NCBI GenBank assembly: GCA_040403495.1
Contig: JBBAKM010000016.1
Location: 8,337-72,336, forward strand
Direction: 5' to 3'
DNA: 64,000 nucleotides
Source of the DNA: JABMMZ01 sp040403495
Lineage (GTDB): Bacteria > Bacteroidota > Bacteroidia > NS11-12g > UBA955
How positions within the stretch are numbered: position 1 is the stretch's first letter; each line of letters starts with the position of its first letter. Positions 1 through 9,090 of the stretch are shown here, piece by piece. The translations under genes and the position numbers were made by a program. The notes under the pieces were generated by a model, which did no database searches, had not been told where the DNA came from, and saw only the letters and a list, made by a program, of their open reading frames with translations.

Positions 1-2
1 GA

Positions 3-362
3 GTAAGAGAACGTAAAGTGTTTGGTAAAAAAGAAGTTGAAACCAACAAAGCAAACCGTACCGAAGAGGTAAGAGTGAAATTTGTTTTGAACAAGAATGA
101 AATTTCTGATGCAGGTGAAAAAGAAATTTATGTTAAAATTATAGGGCCAGATGGCGCTCCAATTGCTAACAAAGTTCAAACGACCAAAGTTGATGGTACT
201 GAAACTTTATTCACCGAAAAGAAAATTGTTGACTATCAAAACGAAAAGTTAGAAGCAACCGTTTATTGCAAAAAACAAGGTGATTATCCAAAAGGAACCT
301 ACACAATAGAAATATTTACTGAAGGTTACAAAATTGGAACCACTCAAATGATTTTAAAATAG
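3..362 (+). CDS. C-terminal part of an unrecognised protein, cut by the window edge
   Basis: The frame is open to the left edge, so only the last 119 or so residues are visible and the true start lies outside. An in-frame GTG at 18 is not a convincing start because the frame runs on upstream of it. The visible part begins with a charged stretch rich in Lys and Glu. It continues as an all-beta-looking domain, with alternating hydrophobic residues and the segments IYVKIIGPDGAP and GTYTIEIFTEGYKIG, which resembles an Ig-like or surface-domain fold. I do not recognise a family. It lies 36 bases upstream of pfkA on the same strand and may share its transcript. Confidence 0.6.
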   Translation, partial: VRERKVFGKKEVETNKANRTEEVRVKFVLNKNEISDAGEKEIYVKIIGPDGAPIANKVQTTKVDGTETLFTEKKIVDYQNEKLEATVYCKKQGDYPKGTYTIEIFTEGYKIGTTQMILK

Positions 363-398
363 TGACTTTTTAGTTCCTAACTGGATGATATCAAACGA

Positions 399-1370
399 AT
401 GAATAAAATTGCAGTAATGACATCCGGTGGCGATTCACCTGGAATGAATGCCTGTATAAGAGCAGTGGTGAGAACCGCTTCTTTTTACAATAAAGAGGTT
501 GTAGGTATTAAACGAGGTTACCAAGGAATGATTGATAATGATATTATTCCACTTTCTGTAAAGGACGTAGCCAATATCATTCAGTATGGTGGTACTATCT
601 TAAAAACCGCTAGAAGCAAAGACTTTCATACCAAAGAAGGCCGACTTAAAGCTTTCCAAAATTTGCAAAATGCTGGCGTTGAAGGTTTGGTTTGCATAGG
701 AGGGAATGGAACTTATACAGGTGCTGAAATTTTTTACAATGAATTTGGTATTCCAAGTGTTGGCGCACCGGGAACAATAGACAATGATTTATATGGTACC
801 GACTACACCATTGGTTTTGATACCGCAGCAAATACAGCTTTAGATGCGATTGACAGAATAAGAGATACTGCCGATTCCCACAATAGAGTTTTTTTTATAG
901 AAGTAATGGGCAGAGACAGTGGTTTTTTGGCTTTGTACGCAGGTATTGCTGGTGGTGCCGAAGGAATTTTAGTTCCCGAAATATTTACTGATTACGAAGG
1001 ATTAAGACAGCATTTTAATAATCCTGAACGCAGGATAAAGGATTTTAGCATTATTGTAGTTGCCGAAGGTGACACCGAGGGTAACGCCTTTGAAGTGGCT
1101 GATAAGTTTAAATTAGAATTCAATCATGCCGATGTAAGAGTGTCTGTGTTAGGACATATACAAAGGGGAGGTAAACCAAGCGTAAACGATAGGATACTGG
1201 CAAGCAGACTTGGTAGTTCTGCTGTGGAATGTTTGTTAAATGGGGTTAAAAACAGTTGTGTTGGGGTGGTGAATAATGAAATAATTATTACGCCATACAA
1301 TGAAGCAATAAACAAATCAAAATCAATAGATAAAAATTTATGGCGCTTGTCCCAAATATTAAGTAGTTAA
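399..1370 (+). CDS. pfkA: ATP-dependent 6-phosphofructokinase
   Basis: Phosphorylates fructose 6-phosphate to fructose 1,6-bisphosphate, the committed step of glycolysis, in the cytoplasm. The 323-residue length fits the short bacterial PfkA type. Visible motifs are the nucleotide-binding GGDSPGMN (residues 10-17), the catalytic PGTIDND (124-130) and EVMGRDSG. The family motif GGDGS appears as GGNGT (101-105): Asn stands at position 103, where the E. coli enzyme has Asp, while the Gly at 104 typical of ATP rather than pyrophosphate use is kept. recN starts 3 bases after the stop, so the two are probably co-transcribed. There is no Shine-Dalgarno sequence. Confidence 0.95.
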   Translation: MNKIAVMTSGGDSPGMNACIRAVVRTASFYNKEVVGIKRGYQGMIDNDIIPLSVKDVANIIQYGGTILKTARSKDFHTKEGRLKAFQNLQNAGVEGLVCIGGNGTYTGAEIFYNEFGIPSVGAPGTIDNDLYGTDYTIGFDTAANTALDAIDRIRDTADSHNRVFFIEVMGRDSGFLALYAGIAGGAEGILVPEIFTDYEGLRQHFNNPERRIKDFSIIVVAEGDTEGNAFEVADKFKLEFNHADVRVSVLGHIQRGGKPSVNDRILASRLGSSAVECLLNGVKNSCVGVVNNEIIITPYNEAINKSKSIDKNLWRLSQILSS

Positions 1371-1373
1371 ATA

Positions 1374-3032
1374 ATGCTCAAAAGACTCTCTATTCAAAAT
1401 TTTGCTATTATTAAACAACTTCAAGTCTCTTTTCATGAAGGATATAATGTAATTACAGGTGAAACAGGTGCAGGAAAATCAATTTTAATTGATGCCCTTG
1501 GACTTATTTTAGGCGATCGTGCTGATTTGAAATCGCAAATAGACGCCTCAGAAAAGTGCATTATTGAAGGTGAGTTTTTAAATGAATCTTCATCTATTCA
1601 AAAATTATTCGAACAAATGGAGTTGGATTTTGAATCTCCCATTATTATTCGAAGAGAATTCAGTAAACAAGGCAAGTCAAGGGCTTTTGTAAATGATACG
1701 CCTGTAACAGTAGTTCAACTCAAAAAAGTAACAGAAAATTTGGTTTCTATTCACTCACAACATGAAAATATGGTGCTGAGTGATGCCGCTTTTCAATTTA
1801 ATCAATTAGATACCTTTGCCCAAAATAAAGACGTTTTATTCGCCTACCAAAAAGTGTTTACCTCCTTCAAACTAGAGGAAAAAACGCTTATTGAATTGAA
1901 GAAAAAACAGTCTGAAATGCTCAAAGAAAAAGATTATTTAACCTTTTTGGTTAATGAGTTTGATACATTACAACTTAAATCGGGAGAAGAATCCGAGATT
2001 GATAAAGAGTTGCAATTACTGAACCATGCTGAACAAATTAAACAGTCGGCTGAATATGCGGGTGTTTCTATCTCAGATTCAGAACAATCTGTCATTGTAG
2101 TTTTAACTGCGGTTAAACAGAAGTTAAAAGGCATGACAAGTTTTAGTGAGGTTTGTAACGCTTTGTACGAAAGGGTTTCATCGGTTATTATTGAGTTGAA
2201 AGATATTGCAAATGAAGCCAATGATTTGTTGGAGAAAGTAGGGACAGACCAATCCCGATTGGAAGAGTTAAATGACAGGATGAACGCCATCTATCAGTTG
2301 AAACGCAAGCACAATGTAAATGATTATGAAGAGCTTTTAGCAGTGTATGAAACCATTGCAAATCAACTGAATGGAATTGGTTCAATAGAACAACAAATAG
2401 ATGAAAGTCAAAAGAAAGTCAATGAAGCATTGAAGGAAATGTCAAAATTGGCTAAAAACTTACATCAATCTAGAACGAAGTCAGCTTCATTGTTAAAACT
2501 GGAAATTGAACATTATTTGCATCAATTGGAGATGCCTAAATCTGTTGTAATGTTTGAATTGAGCGAAACAGAATCCTTTAATGAGTTTGGAAACAGTAAT
2601 TTAGCTATAAAATTTTCTGCCAATGTTGGTATAGCGCCTCAAGCGCTAGACAAGGTTGCTTCGGGAGGTGAATTGAGCCGTTTGGCATTGGCCATCAGAA
2701 CCATTGAAGCCAAGTCGAACCAATTGGGAACTTTAATATTCGATGAAATAGACACGGGCGTATCGGGAAAAGTAGCCGCTAATATTGGTTCTATGTTTAA
2801 ATCGATAGCCCAACACCATCAGTTAATTGCAATTACTCACTTGCCTCAAGTAGCCGCTTCGGGACAATACCATTATTTTGTTAGTAAGTCCGAGAAAGAC
2901 AATAAAACCTACACACAAATTCATCAATTAAGTGAAACTGAAAGAGTAGAACAATTAGCAAACATGTTAAGTGGTAATGCAATAAGTGAAAGTGCTATGC
3001 AGAATGCTAAAGAGTTATTAAGGCAAGCTTAA
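1374..3032 (+). CDS. recN: DNA repair protein RecN
   Basis: SMC-like ATPase that acts in recombinational repair of double-strand breaks. The 552-residue length matches the family. The Walker A motif GETGAGKS lies near residues 29-36. The middle third is rich in Lys, Glu and Leu and is likely a long coiled coil. The C-terminal head holds the signature ASGGELSRLALAIR, Walker B LIFDEIDTGVSG and the RecN-type ITHLPQVAA segment. It directly follows pfkA and ends 1 base from the convergent ABC ATPase gene. I see no terminator between the two convergent ends. Confidence 0.97.
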   Translation: MLKRLSIQNFAIIKQLQVSFHEGYNVITGETGAGKSILIDALGLILGDRADLKSQIDASEKCIIEGEFLNESSSIQKLFEQMELDFESPIIIRREFSKQGKSRAFVNDTPVTVVQLKKVTENLVSIHSQHENMVLSDAAFQFNQLDTFAQNKDVLFAYQKVFTSFKLEEKTLIELKKKQSEMLKEKDYLTFLVNEFDTLQLKSGEESEIDKELQLLNHAEQIKQSAEYAGVSISDSEQSVIVVLTAVKQKLKGMTSFSEVCNALYERVSSVIIELKDIANEANDLLEKVGTDQSRLEELNDRMNAIYQLKRKHNVNDYEELLAVYETIANQLNGIGSIEQQIDESQKKVNEALKEMSKLAKNLHQSRTKSASLLKLEIEHYLHQLEMPKSVVMFELSETESFNEFGNSNLAIKFSANVGIAPQALDKVASGGELSRLALAIRTIEAKSNQLGTLIFDEIDTGVSGKVAANIGSMFKSIAQHHQLIAITHLPQVAASGQYHYFVSKSEKDNKTYTQIHQLSETERVEQLANMLSGNAISESAMQNAKELLRQA

Positions 3033-3033
3033 T

Positions 3034-3711
3034 TTACCATTTTAGTTCAGGCATTGGACTTTGGAATTGGTCTATTTTCCCTTCATTTACATGCCAAAAT
3101 AAGCTACCAAATTGTTTGGCAATCTCCAAATCATGGGTTGAAGCAATGATTAATTTATTTTGATTTTTTGAGATGTTTTTAAGGTTCTCAAAGAGTTGTA
3201 TTTTTGAAGGATAATCCAAAAATGCACTAGGTTCATCTAGAATGATGACAGATGTATTTTGAGCCAAAGCTCTTGCAATATTGGTTTTTTGCCATTCGCC
3301 ATCACTGATTTTATTCAAGGTTTTTTTTCTAATAGGTTCAATCCCCATTGTAAAAATAGCTTCTTCAACAAAATGGTCATTTTCTATTTTGCCATTGTGA
3401 TTATAACGCCCCATTTTTACCAAATCTTCGACCGTAATATAGGATTCTTCAATACGCTTATTGTTTACAATAGCGATGTAGTCGGCACGTTTTTGAATAG
3501 ATAACTTGGAGAGATTGGTGTTGTTTATTTCAATAATGCCATCAATAGGAGGAATAAAACCCGATAAGTGTTTTAATAATGTCGATTTTCCAACGCCATT
3601 TCTACCACTTAAAATAAGCAGTTCGCCCAAATTAACCGAGGCATTTAAGGGGGCAATGATAGGTTCTTTATACCCTACAACTAAGTCAATCAATTTTATA
3701 AATCCGCTCAT
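3034..3711 (-). CDS. ABC transporter ATP-binding protein, FecE/BtuD type
   Basis: Cytoplasmic ATPase that would drive the adjacent FecCD permease in uptake of a ferric siderophore, heme or cobalamin; the substrate cannot be read from sequence. At 225 residues it is a minimal nucleotide-binding domain. Walker A is GRNGVGKST (residues 36-44), the signature is ISDGEWQK instead of LSGGQ, Walker B is VIILDEPSA, and the switch His sits in STHDLEIAK. Its ATG overlaps the permease stop in an ATGA arrangement, so translation is probably coupled. No gene for a periplasmic binding protein lies nearby. Confidence 0.9.
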   Translation of the reverse strand: MSGFIKLIDLVVGYKEPIIAPLNASVNLGELLILSGRNGVGKSTLLKHLSGFIPPIDGIIEINNTNLSKLSIQKRADYIAIVNNKRIEESYITVEDLVKMGRYNHNGKIENDHFVEEAIFTMGIEPIRKKTLNKISDGEWQKTNIARALAQNTSVIILDEPSAFLDYPSKIQLFENLKNISKNQNKLIIASTHDLEIAKQFGSLFWHVNEGKIDQFQSPMPELKW

Positions 3712-4676
3712 TTTTTGAAAGAATTAAAAAGGATATAAAGTACAAAAGGTCCGCCTATTAATGAAGTAGTTACATTAATAGGGATTTGGAAGCCCCAAAT
3801 ATCAAGGGAAGAGATGATGTCTCCAAGAATGGTCATGGTGCTGCCTAACAAGCAATTGGCAATCAATAAGGTTTTAAATTGCACGCTTTTAAACAGTATT
3901 TTCACCAAGTTGGGAACAGCAATTCCGACAAAGGCTATAGGTCCACAAAAGGCAGTGGCAACACCTGTAAGTAATCCCGTGCAGACCAAAAGTTGGAAGG
4001 AGGTTTTGCGAGTGTTAACACCCATAGAATTGGCGACTTCATCGCCTAAAGTCATCACAGACAAAGGATTCATTAGGAAATAGGCCCAAACTAAACCAAT
4101 GACAACGGCAATAACTAATAGCACTAAGTCGGTTCCTATTACTTGATTAAATGAACCCATACTCCAAAGGCTCAAATTTTTAATTTCCTCGGCAGAAGCT
4201 AACGAAACAAGGAGGGATTGAAAGGCGCCCGTAATCATGCTGATGATAACACCAAATAAAAGTATGATGGAACCATAACCATATTTTAGAGATAAACTGG
4301 AAATAAGGAGTAAAATAAGAGTAGCGCCTAAAATACCTGCCAAAGACAAACTAATATGTCCCAAAAGAGGCCACGTATTGATGCCAAGAACTAAGACAAT
4401 TGCTACCATTAAGGAGGCGCCTGAACTAACCCCCAATATGTAAGGACCTGCAAGCTGATTTCTAAACAATTGTTGTAAAATAAAGCCAGACACGGATAAT
4501 GCAGAACCAACCAAAAGAGCCGTTAGTGTTTTGGGGAAACGGTACATTTTTAAAATAAACCAATCGCTTTCTATGGCATTAAATGGATTGATAATTTGAG
4601 GTACAATGATTAAGCTAACAGCAGTAAGTGTTATTAAAACAAGCGTTAAAACTAAAAAATTGAGATTGATTTTCAA
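3708..4676 (-). CDS. FecCD-family ABC transporter permease
   Basis: Inner-membrane permease for iron-chelate or cobalamin uptake. The protein has 322 residues and is strongly hydrophobic, with about nine to ten likely membrane segments. It contains the family landmarks YRFPKTLTALLVG, GYILGVSSGASL-like text (here GPYILGVSSGASL) and a late CGPIAFVGIAVPNLVK loop that contacts the ATPase. The start must be TTG at 4676: an in-frame stop lies two codons upstream, and the next ATG (about residue 44) would remove the first membrane helix. It overlaps the ATPase gene by 4 bases. No SBP or TonB receptor is in this operon, though a TonB receptor lies 2 kb away. Confidence 0.9.
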   Translation of the reverse strand: MKINLNFLVLTLVLITLTAVSLIIVPQIINPFNAIESDWFILKMYRFPKTLTALLVGSALSVSGFILQQLFRNQLAGPYILGVSSGASLMVAIVLVLGINTWPLLGHISLSLAGILGATLILLLISSLSLKYGYGSIILLFGVIISMITGAFQSLLVSLASAEEIKNLSLWSMGSFNQVIGTDLVLLVIAVVIGLVWAYFLMNPLSVMTLGDEVANSMGVNTRKTSFQLLVCTGLLTGVATAFCGPIAFVGIAVPNLVKILFKSVQFKTLLIANCLLGSTMTILGDIISSLDIWGFQIPINVTTSLIGGPFVLYILFNSFKK

Positions 4677-4817
4677 TTGAATTTAAAAAAGAATACAAAA
4701 CAAGTAAAAAAAAATTAAAAAAGTAGGATAAGTTATGCGCAATAAATCAAAGACATAACAAAACAGAAAAGTGAGTAGATTACTATTCATGTTTTTTTTA
4801 GTTACTTTAAAGGTTAA

Positions 4818-4843
4818 TTTGTTTTAAATTTTCGTTATTTTTG
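4818..4843 (+). promoter_or_regulatory. Candidate pckA promoter
   Basis: The -7 box TATTTTTG is at 4836-4843, matching TAnnTTTG, 22 bases before the pckA start. A TTTG at 4818-4821 lies only 14 bases upstream, shorter than the usual 19 or so, so the -33 element is uncertain. Confidence 0.55.
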
Positions 4844-4865
4844 CCAAAATTTTTTATACATATCA

Positions 4866-6455
4866 ATGAATAATCAAGACATCATATCAAATGTTATCGA
4901 TAAAGCTTCCAAAGCTTATTTGAATTTATCAACAGACGAACTTGTTAAAGTAGCCTTAGAGAAAAAAGAAGGAATTTTAACTGACAAAGGCGCATTGGCT
5001 GCAGATACTGGTGAGTTTACAGGAAGATCTCCTAAAGATAAATTTACGGTTTGTGATGCCAAAACTGAAAACACAGTTTGGTGGGGACCCGTTAATTCTA
5101 AGTTTGATGAAGCTAAGTTTGATGCATTGTTGAACAAAGTATTAACTCATTTTGAAGGTAAAGAATTGTTTGTAAGAGATGCATATGCTTGTGCTAATCC
5201 TTCATACAGATTAAACATTAAAGTGGTAACGGAATCTGCGTATCAAAATTTATTTGCAAAGAATTTGTTCTTACGTCCACAAAACGAAGCGCAAGAAACG
5301 GAATGGATAATTTTAGCAGCGCCTTCTTTCAGAGCTAATCCTGTTGAAGATGGAACCCGTCAACATAATTTTTCTATTATCAATTTTACCAAAAAAATCA
5401 TTTTAATAGGTGGTTCAGGTTATACCGGCGAAATCAAAAAAGGAATTTTTACAGTATTGAATTATATTTTACCTCAAGAAAGAGGGGTATTGTCAATGCA
5501 TTGTTCAGCAAACATTGGTAAAGCGGGTGATACTGCTGTATTCTTCGGATTGTCTGGAACAGGTAAAACAACCTTAAGCGCTGACCCTGAAAGAAAATTA
5601 ATAGGGGATGATGAACATGGTTGGGACAGTGAAACTGTCTTTAATTTCGAAGGTGGATGCTATGCTAAGTGTATCGATTTGACCGAAGAAAAAGAACCAC
5701 AAATTTGGAATGCCATTAAACATGGTGCTTTGGTTGAAAACGTTAGATTTTTCCCTAATACCAACACACCAAATTATGAAGATGTATCGGTAACAGAAAA
5801 TACGCGTGTTGCATACCCTATTGAACATATTGAAGGAATAGCAGTGCCATCTATGGGCAATGTACCTAAAAATATTTTCTTTTTAACCTGCGATGCTTAC
5901 GGTGTATTACCTCCAATTTCTAAATTAACTGCTGAACAAGCAATGTATCATTTTATTTCAGGTTATACGAGTAAAGTGGCTGGTACAGAAGCTGGAATTA
6001 CTGAACCGCAAAGTACATTCTCTGCGTGTTTTGGTCAAGCTTTCTTGCCATTACACCCAACCAAGTATGCTGATTTATTAGGTAAAAAACTAAATGAGAA
6101 TAAAGATGTAAAAGTTTGGTTATTAAACACCGGATGGAGTGGAGGAGGTTATGGCGTAGGAAGTAGAATGAAACTGTCATTAACCCGTGCCATGCTTACT
6201 GCTGCATTAAATGGTGAATTAGACCAAGTTGAATTTGTTCAACATCCTGTTTTTGGTGTACAAATGCCAACAGCTTGTCCTAATGTACCAAGTGAAATAT
6301 TGAACCCAAGAAATACTTGGTTCGACAAAGCAGAATACGACAAAGCAGCCAATGCTTTAGCAGACAAGTTTAATGACAATTTCAAAAAATTTGAAGAAGG
6401 AGCCTCTGAGGCTATTTTAAGTGCAGCACCTAAAGCGGTGATGACCAATATTTAA
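4866..6455 (+). CDS. pckA: Phosphoenolpyruvate carboxykinase (ATP)
   Basis: Converts oxaloacetate and ATP to phosphoenolpyruvate, CO2 and ADP, the entry step of gluconeogenesis. The 529-residue length is normal for the ATP-dependent family. Motifs are the substrate-binding GRSPKDKF, kinase-1a (P-loop) GLSGTGKTT near residue 230, kinase-2 LIGDDEHGW just after it, and the metal-binding HCSANIG region. It stands alone as a single-gene unit with its own candidate promoter and a strong intrinsic terminator, next to unrelated iron-uptake genes. The pathway opposes pfkA at 399. Confidence 0.98.
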   Translation: MNNQDIISNVIDKASKAYLNLSTDELVKVALEKKEGILTDKGALAADTGEFTGRSPKDKFTVCDAKTENTVWWGPVNSKFDEAKFDALLNKVLTHFEGKELFVRDAYACANPSYRLNIKVVTESAYQNLFAKNLFLRPQNEAQETEWIILAAPSFRANPVEDGTRQHNFSIINFTKKIILIGGSGYTGEIKKGIFTVLNYILPQERGVLSMHCSANIGKAGDTAVFFGLSGTGKTTLSADPERKLIGDDEHGWDSETVFNFEGGCYAKCIDLTEEKEPQIWNAIKHGALVENVRFFPNTNTPNYEDVSVTENTRVAYPIEHIEGIAVPSMGNVPKNIFFLTCDAYGVLPPISKLTAEQAMYHFISGYTSKVAGTEAGITEPQSTFSACFGQAFLPLHPTKYADLLGKKLNENKDVKVWLLNTGWSGGGYGVGSRMKLSLTRAMLTAALNGELDQVEFVQHPVFGVQMPTACPNVPSEILNPRNTWFDKAEYDKAANALADKFNDNFKKFEEGASEAILSAAPKAVMTNI

Positions 6456-6474
6456 AAAAATAATTTTCTAATAC

Positions 6475-6508
6475 AAAAGCCATTCGTATAAAACGGATGG
6501 CTTTTTTT
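6475..6508 (+). terminator. Intrinsic terminator of pckA
   Basis: A 12-bp stem (6476-6487 with 6493-6504, one G-T wobble) with a 5-base loop runs into a T tract. It lies 20 bases after the pckA stop. Confidence 0.9.
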
Positions 6509-6719
6509 ATGGATTGTTTTAAGATAAGAGAATCGTTTATTTCTTTTGGTTGTTGTGAAGATTAGTGCGACCAAATAATAAAGTTTAACTATCAGACTGA
6601 GAACAACATAGGTAAGTTAATGATTGCTTGAAAATAGGAAATTTAAATTTCACTCTAAAACAATTTTAAAAAAGGAATGTTATCTAAGAGTTGATTGTGT
6701 TTTATAAGTTTTAACTACA
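6509..6719. other. Intergenic stretch with no recognisable feature
   Basis: AT-rich sequence between two similar terminators. I see no open frame of useful length, promoter box, repeat or RNA gene. Confidence 0.5.
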
Positions 6720-6755
6720 GAAAGTCATTCATTTGTTTGAATGGCTTTCTTTTTT
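6720..6755 (+). terminator. Second hairpin-T-tract, at the end of the TonB receptor gene
   Basis: A 12-bp stem (6720-6731 with 6738-6749, one wobble) is followed by a plus-strand T run that touches the stop codon of the minus-strand receptor gene. It is close in sequence to the pckA terminator 245 bases upstream. It would stop plus-strand readthrough into the antisense of the receptor gene. On the minus strand the hairpin lacks a good T tract. Confidence 0.7.
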
Positions 6756-9030
6756 AGTCAATATCTACTCTAAACCCAAAGAAAAAACGGATTCCTTGAT
6801 TGGGCGCAAAGATATAACCGGGGTCAAAAGTAAGTGCATATTGGTTGTTTGAGTTGGCTATTACATTTCCATTAGTATCAAATTTTACTTGTTTGTCAAA
6901 TGGGTCATTGGCACGGGCAATAATAAAAGGATTGCCTCTATTAGGGGTATAGTTTAGTAAATTTTTGATACCTCCATAAAGTTTTATTTTTTTGAATCCA
7001 TTGTATGAAATTTGAATGTTTTGGATACTCCACCAAGGTGATTCTGATTTTCTAGGGTCTAGTTCGTTTAACACAGGTAAACGCATAGGACTGTATAAAT
7101 TTCCTGTGTAATCTATGGTGGTTTTTAATTTTTTAAAGGGGTAAGAAATAGACCAAGTTCCAGAAAAGTATTCTGTTAAAATAGGTCTGATTTTTTCATT
7201 TCCATTCACTGTTTTAAGGTCAATAGCTGTCCAACCGATTTCGGAACGTAAGCCATTTTTCAATTGAATGGTTGAGTTAAAGCTCCATCCTGCGGTGTAA
7301 AAATAACCCAACATGTTGTCAATGATAATTTTGTTGGGGTCTTGGTCGTAGTCGGGTAATATTCTGTTGTAAAAGTGATTGTAAAATAAGCTTGTTTCGA
7401 TATTCATTAAATTATATTTGGATAATCTAAATGACTTACTCAAACTTGCTGTTGAATTGATAGATTGTTCGGGTTTTATCTGATTGTTGATTTGAACAAC
7501 TCTTGCACCTGTCATAAGAGCGTGTTCTTCTGTTAGTAAATTGACAACCCTAAATCCTGTTCCTGCATTCAACCTGAAAATGGTACTTGGATTGAAATTG
7601 TATTTATAAGCAAAACGAGGGGTAAAAATAGGGCCGTGAAGACGGTAATAATCAAATCTCATGCCTAATAAGAATTGGTGTCTTTCGTTTTGTTTTCTCT
7701 CATATTGAATAAATAATCCGGGGATAGAACCCGATGGATTATTGATTAAGGAATCGGGTAGAGATTGACTCAATATATTGTCATTGTAGCGCATGTATTT
7801 GTAGGCAATACCTGCCAACCAATCATTTTTTCGAACCGATTTAGTCCAAATAGATTGCAAAAAGAATAGTTTTTGGTCTGCCACGTATTCAACATTGCCA
7901 TAAACGCTGTTTTGGTAGTGTGAGGTATAGCTTGACTGAATTTGAATGTTTTCTTTAATTGGAAGTTGGTAAGCGCCTATCCATTCAAACCTTTTGGTGA
8001 TAATGTTTTCGCCATAAATGCTGTCTCCTCCACGAAATTGTTTGGTCCATTGGGTTTCGCCTCCCCAGCGGTCCTCGTTTAATACCCTAAGCCCAATCGA
8101 AAATAGTTTGTTTTTCTTGCGTTCAATATTGTATTTCTGGAAAACAGAGAGTCGGTTTTGTAGTGCAATGTCAGTGAAATTATCCTTGTTTTTGTCGAAA
8201 ATTTTTGAGTTGTTGAAGTAATTGATGCCTGTCAAAACAGCTACTTTGGGTGAAAGTTTGAGTTTAATTGACAAGTCATTGTTGATTTCGTTCCATGAAG
8301 TAATCATTGAATTAAAGGAGATTAATGGTGCATATTGTGGTCGTTTGGTTATCACATTGATTAATCCACCGATGGCCTCAGAACCATACAAGGAAGAGGC
8401 AGGTCCTTTTACTATTTCAACCCTTTCAATCATGGAATTCGGAATTCCGCTTAGTCCATAAACAGAAGCCAAGCTGCTAACTATAGGCATGCCATCTATT
8501 AATATCATCGTGTATGGACCTTCCAATCCATTGATGTGAATATCGCCTGTGTTGCACACACTACAGTTTATTTGTGGTCGAACCCCGTTTACATTTTGAA
8601 GCGCTTCAAACAAATTTGGACTTGGGTTTTTTTTCAGAAATGCTTGATTGAATGTTTCAACTACAATAGGAGAGGAGGATTGCTTGGTGGTTCGCATTGT
8701 TCCCGTTACAACGAATTCTCCTATGGTTTCAACCTGTTCTTTGACTTGGAGAATAATTAAAGATTGATTGTATTTTTCAGTATTGATGGCTAATTCATGT
8801 TTGTAAAAACCTAGACAATTAAATGTGAGGGTAATGGTTTTGCTGGTGTTGTGTTCAATTTTAAAGTAACCTTGACTGTCGGTTAAAACATGTTTTTGCG
8901 TTTTTTTGATTGAAATACTAGCAGATGCTACTGGTAAACTGTCATTCATTACTCTTCCATAAATAAACCGACTTTGTCCCAATAAGGTAAATGGAAGAAA
9001 AATCAATAATAAAGGAATTAATAGTTTCAT
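6754..9030 (-). CDS. TonB-dependent outer-membrane receptor, probably for an iron compound
   Basis: Outer-membrane gated channel that imports a ligand with energy from TonB. The 758 residues comprise a signal peptide (about 1-18, ending LLGQ), a CarboxypepD_reg-like beta domain (about 22-100), a plug (about 105-235) and a 22-strand barrel ending in an aromatic-rich stretch with terminal FRVDID. The plug shows MILIDGMPIV, GLSGIPNSMIERVEIVKG and ASSLYGSEAIGGLINVITK. A CSVC pair sits just before GDIHINGLEG, a feature I recall from Bacteroidota ferrienterochelin-type receptors. It is divergent from a DtxR-family gene, and a 16-bp palindrome lies inside its promoter, so iron or manganese repression is likely. 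The exact ligand is unknown. Confidence 0.92.
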   Translation of the reverse strand: MKLLIPLLLIFLPFTLLGQSRFIYGRVMNDSLPVASASISIKKTQKHVLTDSQGYFKIEHNTSKTITLTFNCLGFYKHELAINTEKYNQSLIILQVKEQVETIGEFVVTGTMRTTKQSSSPIVVETFNQAFLKKNPSPNLFEALQNVNGVRPQINCSVCNTGDIHINGLEGPYTMILIDGMPIVSSLASVYGLSGIPNSMIERVEIVKGPASSLYGSEAIGGLINVITKRPQYAPLISFNSMITSWNEINNDLSIKLKLSPKVAVLTGINYFNNSKIFDKNKDNFTDIALQNRLSVFQKYNIERKKNKLFSIGLRVLNEDRWGGETQWTKQFRGGDSIYGENIITKRFEWIGAYQLPIKENIQIQSSYTSHYQNSVYGNVEYVADQKLFFLQSIWTKSVRKNDWLAGIAYKYMRYNDNILSQSLPDSLINNPSGSIPGLFIQYERKQNERHQFLLGMRFDYYRLHGPIFTPRFAYKYNFNPSTIFRLNAGTGFRVVNLLTEEHALMTGARVVQINNQIKPEQSINSTASLSKSFRLSKYNLMNIETSLFYNHFYNRILPDYDQDPNKIIIDNMLGYFYTAGWSFNSTIQLKNGLRSEIGWTAIDLKTVNGNEKIRPILTEYFSGTWSISYPFKKLKTTIDYTGNLYSPMRLPVLNELDPRKSESPWWSIQNIQISYNGFKKIKLYGGIKNLLNYTPNRGNPFIIARANDPFDKQVKFDTNGNVIANSNNQYALTFDPGYIFAPNQGIRFFFGFRVDID

Positions 9031-9039
9031 TTTATGTCA

Positions 9040-9071
9040 CAAAACTACAAAAGTTAGACTAATCTAACAAA
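9040..9071 (-). promoter_or_regulatory. Promoter of the TonB receptor gene
   Basis: Read on the minus strand, TTTG (9068-9071), a 20-base spacer, and the -7 box TAGTTTTG (9040-9047). The box ends 9 bases before the ATG, so the mRNA should have almost no leader. Confidence 0.75.
9053..9068. promoter_or_regulatory. Palindromic operator, probably for the adjacent DtxR-family protein
   Basis: Perfect inverted repeat GTTAGA-CTAA-TCTAAC. It lies in the spacer between the -33 and -7 boxes of the receptor promoter and just upstream of the divergent regulator promoter. The TTAG/CTAA half-site pattern resembles known DtxR/IdeR operators. Binding by this protein is an inference from position and sequence. 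Confidence 0.7.
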
Positions 9072-9090
9072 TTTAGTTTGATTTTTTTAT

